Shown in pieces: positions 7,631-16,077 of a stretch of DNA of 47,216 nucleotides. The stretch lies in contig JABIRL010000222.1 of assembly GCA_018667855.1 (NCBI GenBank), positions 1 to 47,216 of the forward strand. Direction: 5' to 3'. The notes beneath the pieces are model-generated. The model saw only the letters and a program-made list of their open reading frames with translations. It made no database searches and was not told the DNA's origin. Positions within the stretch are counted from its first letter, which is position 1; each line of letters opens with the position of its first letter. The DNA is from Rhodospirillaceae bacterium. Its GTDB lineage: Bacteria > Pseudomonadota > Alphaproteobacteria > GCA-2731375. Position numbers and translations under genes: made by a program.

Positions 7631-10600
7631 TGGCCTTCAGTCCACTCGTCCAGGCCTATTGCGAGTTTCTGCTTCGCCGCCGCTGGATGGTCGCCGTCCT
7701 GTCCGTATTGATATGTCTGGCGATCAGTTCCGGTGCTCTTCACCTGGCGACCACACCGGACAATCGTGTTTTCTTCGGCACCAGCAATCCGGATCTGAAG
7801 GCATTCGAAACGCTGGAGGCGGCATATCGTGAAGGCAACGATGTGTTGCTTGCGGTCGCGCCGGCAACGGGTGACATTTTCACCCCGGATCGTCTGACAA
7901 TGGTGCGTGAGCTGACGGAAGCCTTATGGTCCGGGCCGTACGTTACGCGGGTGGATTCTATAACTAATTTTCAACACTCACATGTCGTCGGCGATGAACT
8001 GATCATCGATGATTTGGTATCGGACCGTTCGCAGCTGACCGAAAGTTCGATTTCCGAGATCCGCCGCGTGGCCTTGACGGATCCATCCCTGGGCGGATTG
8101 CTGATTTCCCGCGACGGCCGTGTCACGGGCGTGGCGATCAATTTTCGTCTGCCGGAAAAAACACCGGAAGCGATCCGCGAGATCGTTGCGCACCTACATG
8201 ACCTCGAAGCCGATATCGAAGCCCGGCACCCCGACATCAATATCCATATGACCGGAAATATCATGCTGATGGCCGCCTTCGACGAGGCCAGCCTGGATGA
8301 TATGATGACGCTGATACCGGCCATGTTCGTCGCCATCGTGGTGATAATGACGATACTGGTACGTTCTTTCGCCGGCATGGCCGCCGTTGTGTTGTTGGCG
8401 GTCCTGTCGTCCATGACGGCGGTGGGCGTGGCGGGCTGGTCCGGCGTCGTGATCAATGCGGGTTCTTCCTCGGCGCCGCTGATCATTCTGACCATGGCGT
8501 TGGCCTACGGCGTACATTTGGTGACGAAGTTTCTATCCGACTTCGGCTCGGGCTGGTCGAAGCGCGAGGCCATCGTCAATTCGGTTGAATTCAATCTCTC
8601 GCCGGTATCCTTGACCTCGGTGACCTCGGCCATCGGGTTCCTGTCCATGAACGGCAGTGACGCGCCGCCCTTTCACGATTTGGGCACCATCGTGGCGGTC
8701 GGCGTAACCACCGCCTTTTTCCTGTCTTTTACTTTCGTGCCGGCCTTTTTGGCCATCATGCGCATCGAAAAACCGCGCAAACGTATCTTCGGTCAGCGCC
8801 TTTCCATCGCCTTGGGCAGCTTTGTCGTGAGCCATCGGCGCTGGGTATTCTGGACCATGTCGGCGCTGATCGTGGTGCTGGCCACCGGTATTTCGCGCAT
8901 TGAGCTGAACGATGATTGGGTCGGCTATTTTGATGAGCGTTTCGAGTTCCGTCACGACACCGAATTCATCCTTGAAAATCTGACCGGCATCGATCTTCTG
9001 GAATACTCAATTCCGGCGATGGGTGAGCAGGGTATTTTCGAGCCGTCCTATTTGAAAATGCTTGATAAATTCACCACCTGGCTCCGCAAACAGCCCGAAG
9101 TCGTGAATGTGCAATCCTTGAGCGATATCATGCGGCGTCTGAACCGGGATCTGAACGGCGGCGGCGAGGATGCCTATACACTGCCGCAGGAACGGGACTT
9201 GGCGGCGCAGTATTTGCTGTTGTACGAAATGTCGCTGCCCCGTGGCCTTGATCTCAATGACCGCATCAAGGTCGACCGCTCGGGAACCCGCGTCAGCGTG
9301 ATGTTGCGCCGGGATGGGGCCAACCTGCCTTCCAAGGATCTGCGGCCGCTGGCCCTGCGGATCGATGCCTGGCTGGCCCGAAATGGCGACACGGCGCGGG
9401 ACGCCAAGGGCAGTGGTATTTCGCTGATGTTCGCCTACCTTTCGGAACGAAACATCTCGGCCATGCTGGTCAGCACCGCGTTCGCCCTGTTGCTGATTTC
9501 CGGCATCCTGGTGCTGGCATTGCGCAGCATCAAGATCGGCATCGCCTCCCTGGTGCCGAATTTCGTGCCGGCTATCATGGGTTTTGGCCTGTGGGGCTAT
9601 CTGCAGGGCGAGGTCGGGGTCGCCGTCTCGGTCGTGGCGGCCATGACGTTCGGTATCGTCGTGGATGACACCATCCATTTTCTCTCGAAGTATCTGCAGG
9701 GCCGCCGAGAGCTGGGCAAGGCTCCGGAAGAAGCGATTTTGTATTCCTTCCGCTCGGTCGGCACGGCACTGATGGTGACGACACTTGTGCTCGTGGCTGG
9801 ATTTCTTGTTCTGGCTACCTCCGGCTTTAAGGTGTCGAGCAGCCTGGGCCTGTTGACGGCAATCGTATTGGCGCTGGCCTTGATCGCGGATTTTCTGTTT
9901 CTTCCCAGCCTGTTGTTGCAGTTCGACCGGGTGGCCAAGGATGTCGCCGGCGATCTGACGGTACTGGCCGATGACACGCGATCCCTGGAACTGCCGGGAT
10001 TAACCCAGCGGGTGCGGAAATACCTTGAACGGATTCGCGACGGACTTCCCCTGCGCGGCAAGCCGCCCGGGGACAACGCGATCGAATTGTGGAGCAACGA
10101 CTACCTGTCGATTGCCGGGCATCCGAAAATCGTGCGGGCGCAGTCCGACCTGCTGCGCGGCAACCGCGAACGGCCGTTCATGTCGGCCGCGCTGCTTGCC
10201 AAGAATGCCCCGCAACGCAGTGTCGAGGGACAGTTGGCGGCCTTCCTGGGGGTCGAGGATACGGTGCTGTGCCAATCGGGCTGGTGCGCCAATGTGGATT
10301 TGTTGCAGACAATCGCCGACCAGGATACGCCGATCTATCTTGATATCTATGTGCATGCCTCCCTATGGGAAGGGGCGCGAATGTCCAAGGCGCCGATCCA
10401 TCCCTTTCGCCACAATCAGCCCGGCAGCCTGGCGAAAAAGGCCCAGCGCCACGGACCCGGCATCGTCGTCGTGGATGCCATTTACAGCTCCAATGGTGAT
10501 GTTTGCCCCATGGTGGAAATCGTCGAAGTGGCCGAACAACACGGCTGCCTGCTGGTGGTCGATGAAAGCCATTCAGTCGGCACATATGGCGCCAATGGCG

Positions 10601-11190
10601 AGGGCCTGGTGGCCAGCCTGGGATTGTCGGATCGGGTGCATTACCGCACTCTCAGCCTCTCCAAGGCGTTCGCGACACGGGCCGGTTTGGTGGCGGGTCC
10701 CGCCCGCGTCATGGAGTTCTTTCGCCATGAGGCCCGCTCCATGCTGTTCAGTTCGGCAATCATGCCCCATGAAATTGCTGGATTGCGGGCCACCTTGGAA
10801 GTCATTCAGAGCGAGGGCTGGCGGCGCGAAAAGCTATGGGAGAGGGCAACCTATCTGCGCCGGCGGCTAAGCGAACTGGGCTACAACGTCGATGAAAGCG
10901 ACTCCCAGGTTGTCGCCCTGGAGGCGGGCCCGGAACGGCGCAGCATGCAGCTTCGCGATGCCCTGGAAAATGCCGGAATTTTCGGCGCGGTCTTTTGTGC
11001 GCCCGCGACCCCGCAAAACCGCTCCCTCATCCGCCTGTCCATAAACAGCGCCCTTACCGACGCCCAGGTCGAGCGTATCATCCGCGTCTGCGCCGACGTT
11101 CGCGACGCGGTGGATCTGGACACCTGGCCCTCCACCCTGCGCCGCCGCAATCGACGCAATGCCGTTCACAAAGTGGCGCCGGCCACGTAG
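7627..11190 (+). CDS. fusion protein: MMPL/HAE3-family RND exporter (N-terminal, ~780 aa) + CqsA-like alpha-oxoamine synthase copy 2 (C-terminal, ~400 aa)
   Basis: One open 1187-aa frame; two large loops and 12-TM RND pattern incl. MTFGIVVDDTIHFLSKYLQGRR; then LWSNDYLSIAGHPKIVRAQ, FMSAALLAK, LCQSGWCANVDLLQTI, VHASLWEGARMSKAPIHPFRHNQ, VVDESHSVGTYGANGEGL, RTLSLSKAFATRAG. GTG 7627 or ATG 7630 start. Confidence 0.9.
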   Translation: MMAFSPLVQAYCEFLLRRRWMVAVLSVLICLAISSGALHLATTPDNRVFFGTSNPDLKAFETLEAAYREGNDVLLAVAPATGDIFTPDRLTMVRELTEALWSGPYVTRVDSITNFQHSHVVGDELIIDDLVSDRSQLTESSISEIRRVALTDPSLGGLLISRDGRVTGVAINFRLPEKTPEAIREIVAHLHDLEADIEARHPDINIHMTGNIMLMAAFDEASLDDMMTLIPAMFVAIVVIMTILVRSFAGMAAVVLLAVLSSMTAVGVAGWSGVVINAGSSSAPLIILTMALAYGVHLVTKFLSDFGSGWSKREAIVNSVEFNLSPVSLTSVTSAIGFLSMNGSDAPPFHDLGTIVAVGVTTAFFLSFTFVPAFLAIMRIEKPRKRIFGQRLSIALGSFVVSHRRWVFWTMSALIVVLATGISRIELNDDWVGYFDERFEFRHDTEFILENLTGIDLLEYSIPAMGEQGIFEPSYLKMLDKFTTWLRKQPEVVNVQSLSDIMRRLNRDLNGGGEDAYTLPQERDLAAQYLLLYEMSLPRGLDLNDRIKVDRSGTRVSVMLRRDGANLPSKDLRPLALRIDAWLARNGDTARDAKGSGISLMFAYLSERNISAMLVSTAFALLLISGILVLALRSIKIGIASLVPNFVPAIMGFGLWGYLQGEVGVAVSVVAAMTFGIVVDDTIHFLSKYLQGRRELGKAPEEAILYSFRSVGTALMVTTLVLVAGFLVLATSGFKVSSSLGLLTAIVLALALIADFLFLPSLLLQFDRVAKDVAGDLTVLADDTRSLELPGLTQRVRKYLERIRDGLPLRGKPPGDNAIELWSNDYLSIAGHPKIVRAQSDLLRGNRERPFMSAALLAKNAPQRSVEGQLAAFLGVEDTVLCQSGWCANVDLLQTIADQDTPIYLDIYVHASLWEGARMSKAPIHPFRHNQPGSLAKKAQRHGPGIVVVDAIYSSNGDVCPMVEIVEVAEQHGCLLVVDESHSVGTYGANGEGLVASLGLSDRVHYRTLSLSKAFATRAGLVAGPARVMEFFRHEARSMLFSSAIMPHEIAGLRATLEVIQSEGWRREKLWERATYLRRRLSELGYNVDESDSQVVALEAGPERRSMQLRDALENAGIFGAVFCAPATPQNRSLIRLSINSALTDAQVERIIRVCADVRDAVDLDTWPSTLRRRNRRNAVHKVAPAT

Positions 11191-11247
11191 ACCGCGCCGG
11201 CAAGCAATCTGTCGCCATCAAATGGGTCACAATTGCGCGGAAGTGCT

Positions 11248-12222
11248 CTAGGCGAACAGCCTCGCCGCTGTCCCGCCCAGGATGGCCTGTTTCTGCCCCT
11301 CATCCAGGTCGGCAGCTTCCACCACCTTCAAGGGTTCGCCGTCGCCGATGGGGAAGGGGTAGTCGGAACCCAGCATGATGCGGTCATGGCCGCAGCACGA
11401 ACACAGGTAGTTCAGGGCGTTGGGCGCGAACAGCACGCTGTCGAAATAGAGCTGTTTGAAGCCCGCGACCGGATCGGCATACTTGCCGGGGTGAATCTCG
11501 ACATTACGGGCCAGGCGGCCCAGCATGTAGGGAATGGCCCCGCCGCCGTGGGACAGGATAAAGTTCATCTTCGGATATTTCAGAAAATGCCCGGCGAACA
11601 GCATGCGGGCCACGGCGGTCGTTGTATCCGTGCCCCGGCCCACGGCATTGATCATGTCATAGTCCAGAAGACGCGGATCGCCGCAGCCGAACATGGGGTG
11701 GAGATAGATGGTCGCGCCCAGGCCGTCCGCTGCCTCCCAGAACGGGTCCAGGTCGGGGTCATCCAGATTGCCCGAACTGCCATGGGGCTGGGTGCCGATC
11801 ATGGCGCCCTTGAAACCGGCGGCCAATGCCTCCTCCAGAACCTTGGCGGCCCGCTTGCCGTCCTGCAAGGGTACGCTGGCCAGGGGCGTCAGGCGATCCT
11901 GGCCATCCGTGCCGCTCATCTGGAATTCATTCAGAAAGCGGCTCCACGCCTCGCCTTCGTCGCCCGGCAGCTCGTAGCCGAAGCTGTCCAGCCAGCCGCC
12001 CACGATCTGGGCATCGATACGCTGTTCATCCATCCAGGCCAGGCGCTGCTCGGTCTCTCTCAATTTTGGCGACAGGGGGCGGGTCGGTGACAGACCGGCG
12101 AAGACAAGCTGATAACTGTCGTCTTGGTGCAGCAATTCAACATTTGGAAATCGGTCGGTCTTACTCTTTAGCGCCGCCAGCATGGTTTGCGGCGTGTAAT
12201 GGGCGTGGGTATCGATAATCAT
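11248..12222 (-). CDS. amidohydrolase family protein (ACMSD-like)
   Basis: MIIDTHAHYTP start; LHPMFGCG; ILSHGGGAIPYMLGR; MLGSDYPFPIGD. Confidence 0.85.
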   Translation of the reverse strand: MIIDTHAHYTPQTMLAALKSKTDRFPNVELLHQDDSYQLVFAGLSPTRPLSPKLRETEQRLAWMDEQRIDAQIVGGWLDSFGYELPGDEGEAWSRFLNEFQMSGTDGQDRLTPLASVPLQDGKRAAKVLEEALAAGFKGAMIGTQPHGSSGNLDDPDLDPFWEAADGLGATIYLHPMFGCGDPRLLDYDMINAVGRGTDTTTAVARMLFAGHFLKYPKMNFILSHGGGAIPYMLGRLARNVEIHPGKYADPVAGFKQLYFDSVLFAPNALNYLCSCCGHDRIMLGSDYPFPIGDGEPLKVVEAADLDEGQKQAILGGTAARLFA

Positions 12223-14618
12223 TTCGTATTTGCCTCGTTAATCAGGGCTTCCAGTTTGTGCATGCGCATGGGCAGTTCATGTACGGTCACGCCCAAAGGC
12301 GACAGGGCATCGTTGACGGCGGAGGCGATGGCCGCCGGCGCGCCCAGATAGCCGCCTTCGCCGGAACCCTTTTGGCCATGGGATGTCAGAGGCGAGGGCG
12401 TGCAGTGTTCCACGTCCTTGACGTCGGGAATTTCATGCACCGACGGCATCAGATAATCGGCAAAGGTGGCGGAGAGGAACTGGCCTTCGTCGTCATAAGC
12501 GAATTTTTCGTACAACGCCGCGCCGATCCCATGGGCCAGACCGCCGATCACCATGCCGCGCACGATGTCCGGGTTGATCACCGTGCCGCAATCATGGGCG
12601 ATGGCATAGTCGACCACGGTGACACGCCCGGTGCCGGGATCAATCTCCACATAAGGGATATGGGCCTGAAAGGAGAAGCAGGGGTAGATGCCGACCCGGT
12701 TGTTCTCGTCCGGCAGCTTGCCGCCGCCCGGTACCTGAAAGACGAATTGCGCCTGAAAGCCCGGCTCCATCCCCTCGGGCAGCTTGTGATAGGCGCGGTA
12801 AGCGATGAAGCAGATCTCCGCCCAGGTTAGTTTGCGGGAGGGGTCGTTGCGATCACTGACGGTGCCGGCGGAATATTCCAACTGCGCCACCGGCAGATCC
12901 AGATTGAAGGCGGCGATGGCCATGGCGCGGTCCTTGATCCGGCCCGCCGCGCCCGCCGCGGCGCTGCCCAGCATAATGGCCATGCGCGAGGCGATGGGAC
13001 TGCGCGTGGGCAGGCTGGACAGCGAATCCCCGTGTACGATGCGGATATCGTCGGGGTCGAATTCCAGCTCCTCGCCCAGAATGGTGGCGAACATGGTTTC
13101 GTGGCCCTGACCGGAGGTGGTCGTGCCCATGATGCCGGTGATATTGCCCTGGGAATCCACGCGAACTTCGCAGCCCTCCATGAAGGTCGTGATTTCCGCC
13201 GTGGGGTCCATCAGATATTCAAAGATATTGTTGCCGCCGCCCGGCTCCAGATTGGTAACGATGCCGATGCCGGCCAGGCGGCCTTCGGCCCGGGCCCTGT
13301 CGCGCCGTTGCAGCAGGTCTTTATAGCGGGCCAGATCCAGGCATTTTTGCAACACCGTCTGATAGTCACCGCTGTCGTATTCGCTGCCGGGGGGGATCTT
13401 GTAAGGAAACTCATGCGCCTCGATCAGATTGCGCCGGCGGATTTCCAGGCGGTCCAACCCAAGGTGCCGGGCCACGGCGTCAACCACCATTTCGATCATG
13501 TAGTTGGTCGGCGCCTGGCCGAAACCACGCACGGGGACCTGCCCCGTTTTGTTGGTGGCGACGGAAATCGCCTCGTACTGCACGGAATTGATCCGATAGG
13601 GTCCGACCAGGGCGCTGATTGGCTTGGCCAGCTGGAACGGCGCCCGTCCCGGATAGGCGCCCGCGTCATCCAGGGCGCGGATTTTCAGGGAACGGATCAC
13701 ACCGTCCTTGTTAAAAGCTACCTGGGTGTCGAAGATCCGGTCCGGGCCGTGGGCATCACCCCCCGCCATGTTCCATAACCGATCCTCGATCAGACGCACG
13801 GGACGGCGCAGCTTGCGGCTGAGATAGGCCGCCAGCACGCTTTGCTTGATACCCCGCTTCACGCCATAGCTGCCGCCCACGTCCACATCCTGGTGCAGGC
13901 GGATGCTGTTGAGGGGATAGCCAAGGGTGCTGGCCATCAATTCGACAAAGTTCGGCATCTGGATCGAGGCCCAGATGTCCAGGATCTCAGTGCCTTCGTT
14001 CCATTGCGCCAGCACGCCGAAGGTTTCGATGGGCACAGTGGCGCTGCGCCCCCAGCGGACGCGAAGATCAAGGCGCTCATCAGCGGCGGCGAAATCCTCA
14101 TCCACCCCGCCCCAGACAAAATTGCCGTGGTAGAGCACGTTGGATCCGTGGTCGGGATGAACAAAGCGTTCGGTCTCGGCAAAGGCAACCTCCGGGTCGA
14201 CCACGGCGTCGAGCGGTTCGTAGTCCACCTCGATCAGATCCAGGGCGTCCTCGGCAATGTAAGCATCGTCGGCGACCACGATAGCGACCCATTCGCCCGC
14301 ATAGCGGGTCATGTCCACGGCCAGGGGATACCACTTTATGCCCGGCAGTTTCAGGCCCAGGCGGATGGGGTTACAGTCCGCCGCCAGTTGCGCGCCGGTC
14401 AGCACCATGTGGACGCCGTCCAGCGCCTCCGCCGCTGCCGTGTCGATGGACAGAATGCGGGCACGGGGATAGGGCGAGGGCAGGACGGCGGCATGCCTGG
14501 TGTCGGGCAGGACAATGTCCTGGACATATTTGCCGTTGCCGGTGACGAAGCGCTTGTCTTCCCGCACCCGGCGCTTTTTTGCCACGTAATGTAGGTTACG
14601 GCCCGGATCGGAGGTCAT
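12219..14618 (-). CDS. xanthine dehydrogenase family protein, molybdopterin-binding subunit
   Basis: CoxL/XdhB-like: GNGKYVQDIVLPDTRHAAVLPSPYPRARILSID, VPVRGFGQAPTNYMIE, HGQKGSGEGGYLGAPAAIASAVNDAL; start at MTSDPG (14618) with ATGA overlap to upstream gene. Confidence 0.9.
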   Translation of the reverse strand: MTSDPGRNLHYVAKKRRVREDKRFVTGNGKYVQDIVLPDTRHAAVLPSPYPRARILSIDTAAAEALDGVHMVLTGAQLAADCNPIRLGLKLPGIKWYPLAVDMTRYAGEWVAIVVADDAYIAEDALDLIEVDYEPLDAVVDPEVAFAETERFVHPDHGSNVLYHGNFVWGGVDEDFAAADERLDLRVRWGRSATVPIETFGVLAQWNEGTEILDIWASIQMPNFVELMASTLGYPLNSIRLHQDVDVGGSYGVKRGIKQSVLAAYLSRKLRRPVRLIEDRLWNMAGGDAHGPDRIFDTQVAFNKDGVIRSLKIRALDDAGAYPGRAPFQLAKPISALVGPYRINSVQYEAISVATNKTGQVPVRGFGQAPTNYMIEMVVDAVARHLGLDRLEIRRRNLIEAHEFPYKIPPGSEYDSGDYQTVLQKCLDLARYKDLLQRRDRARAEGRLAGIGIVTNLEPGGGNNIFEYLMDPTAEITTFMEGCEVRVDSQGNITGIMGTTTSGQGHETMFATILGEELEFDPDDIRIVHGDSLSSLPTRSPIASRMAIMLGSAAAGAAGRIKDRAMAIAAFNLDLPVAQLEYSAGTVSDRNDPSRKLTWAEICFIAYRAYHKLPEGMEPGFQAQFVFQVPGGGKLPDENNRVGIYPCFSFQAHIPYVEIDPGTGRVTVVDYAIAHDCGTVINPDIVRGMVIGGLAHGIGAALYEKFAYDDEGQFLSATFADYLMPSVHEIPDVKDVEHCTPSPLTSHGQKGSGEGGYLGAPAAIASAVNDALSPLGVTVHELPMRMHKLEALINEANTK

Positions 14619-15100
14619 GACCGCGCCTCCCGCAGGCGCGCGGCGGCCAACTGAATAGACTCGATAATCTGCACATAGCCAGTGCAGCGGCACAGATTGC
14701 CGCCGATGGCGTCCTTGATCTGCTCAAGGGTGGGATCGTCATTCTCTGCCAGCAGGGCCTGGGCGGAAATCAGCATGCCCGGCGTGCAATAGCCGCATTG
14801 CATGCCGTGCGCCTCGACAAATGCATCCTGCAAAACGCCCGGCCCGCCATCGTCATTGCACAGGCCTTCCACGGTGGTGACATGGCAGCCGTCCGCCTGT
14901 ACCGCCAGCATCAAACAGGCGCGGATCGGCACGCCATCCAGCAGGATGGAACAGGCCCCGCATACCCCATGTTCGCACCCCGTATGGGTGCCGCTCAGGG
15001 CCATGTCCTCGCGCAGGAAATCCAGCAGAGAGACGCGGGGTTCCACGGCGGCGCTACGTTCGTGGCCGTTGATGGTAAGATTTATTTCAGGCTTACTCAT
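14615..15100 (-). CDS. (2Fe-2S)-binding protein, small subunit of XDH/CO dehydrogenase family
   Basis: GCEHGVCGACSILLDG, MQCGYCTPGMLISAQALL, IGGNLCRCTGYVQI. Confidence 0.95.
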   Translation of the reverse strand: MSKPEINLTINGHERSAAVEPRVSLLDFLREDMALSGTHTGCEHGVCGACSILLDGVPIRACLMLAVQADGCHVTTVEGLCNDDGGPGVLQDAFVEAHGMQCGYCTPGMLISAQALLAENDDPTLEQIKDAIGGNLCRCTGYVQIIESIQLAAARLREARS

Positions 15101-15966
15101 GCTCTGGCCCCGTCAAATGCTTCCAGCAATGCCCGCTCGGCCAAATTAGTCGCGACCCGTAGGCGATAGGCCGCGCCAGCGTGTTGATCGTCCCCCGGCG
15201 CTACCGCCAAGGCGATTTCAGGCAAGACCGAGCGGATCAGGGCACCGTCGAGCTTGGCCCCTTGCAGTTTGTCCTCCAACGCGGCAATCCGGCGTGGTGT
15301 TGCATCAGCGCCGCCAATTGCCAGGGCGGCGGCGGTACAGATGCCCGCGCCGTCCACTTCGATGATCGCGGCGGCCGCGACCACCGCGAAATCGCCGCGC
15401 CGTTCGCTGACTTCGTGAAAGGCGCTGCCGGCGCCGCCCGACATAATGGGAAAATGCACGCTCACCAAGACTTCGTTGTCGGCCCGCGCGGTCATCATGG
15501 GCCCCAAAAAATAATCCGCCAGCTGCACCCGCCTGGTGCCCGCGACGCTGCGCAGGCTGACGGATGCGTCCAGAGCCAGGGCGGCCAGGGGAATTTCCGA
15601 TGCCGGGTCCGCATGGGACAGGCTGCCGCCGACGGTGCCCCGGTTGCGGGTTTGTTGATGACCGACCAAGGCGATCGCCTCCGCCAACAGGGGCGCGTGT
15701 TCCCGGACCAGGGGCGAGGCCAGCGCCTCGGCCTGGCGGGTGCAGGCCATGATGACCAGTTCATCGCCGACAATCCCGATGCCGGATAAATCAGTCACAT
15801 TATTGATGTCAATGACTGTTGCCGGTCTGGCCAGGCGCATGGCCAGCATGGGCATCAGGGTCTGGCCGCCGGCTAGCACGATGGCCTCGCCATCACCCTT
15901 ATCCAGGGCATCGACGATCTGATCGATACTTTCCGCCCGGACGTAATCGAACTTCGCCGGTTTCAC
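15097..15966 (-). CDS. FAD-binding subunit, XDH/CO dehydrogenase family (CoxM-like)
   Basis: IVLAGGQTLMPMLAMRLARPATVIDIN, RGTVGGSLSHADPASEIP; GTG start at 15966 preceded by GGGGAG; ORF extends to 16065. Confidence 0.88.
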   Translation of the reverse strand: MKPAKFDYVRAESIDQIVDALDKGDGEAIVLAGGQTLMPMLAMRLARPATVIDINNVTDLSGIGIVGDELVIMACTRQAEALASPLVREHAPLLAEAIALVGHQQTRNRGTVGGSLSHADPASEIPLAALALDASVSLRSVAGTRRVQLADYFLGPMMTARADNEVLVSVHFPIMSGGAGSAFHEVSERRGDFAVVAAAAIIEVDGAGICTAAALAIGGADATPRRIAALEDKLQGAKLDGALIRSVLPEIALAVAPGDDQHAGAAYRLRVATNLAERALLEAFDGARA

Positions 15967-16077
15967 TGAAACACTCCCCGAAACACACGCTGTACCCAAT
16001 TGGGCTTTGTTTCCTATACAGTAACCATCGGGGGCGGCCTGCCAAGACATGATTGCCGCCGTCAATGGAGCAAGGAA

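Noticed and set aside
10025-10870. 281-aa alternative-frame ORF inside the RND-CqsA fusion
   Set aside because: Low-complexity R/W/P-rich frame overlapping a strongly conserved PLP domain
12219-15966. CoxMSL-type genes considered as aerobic CO dehydrogenase
   Set aside because: No AYxCSFR active-site loop; the corresponding segment reads VPVRGFGQ
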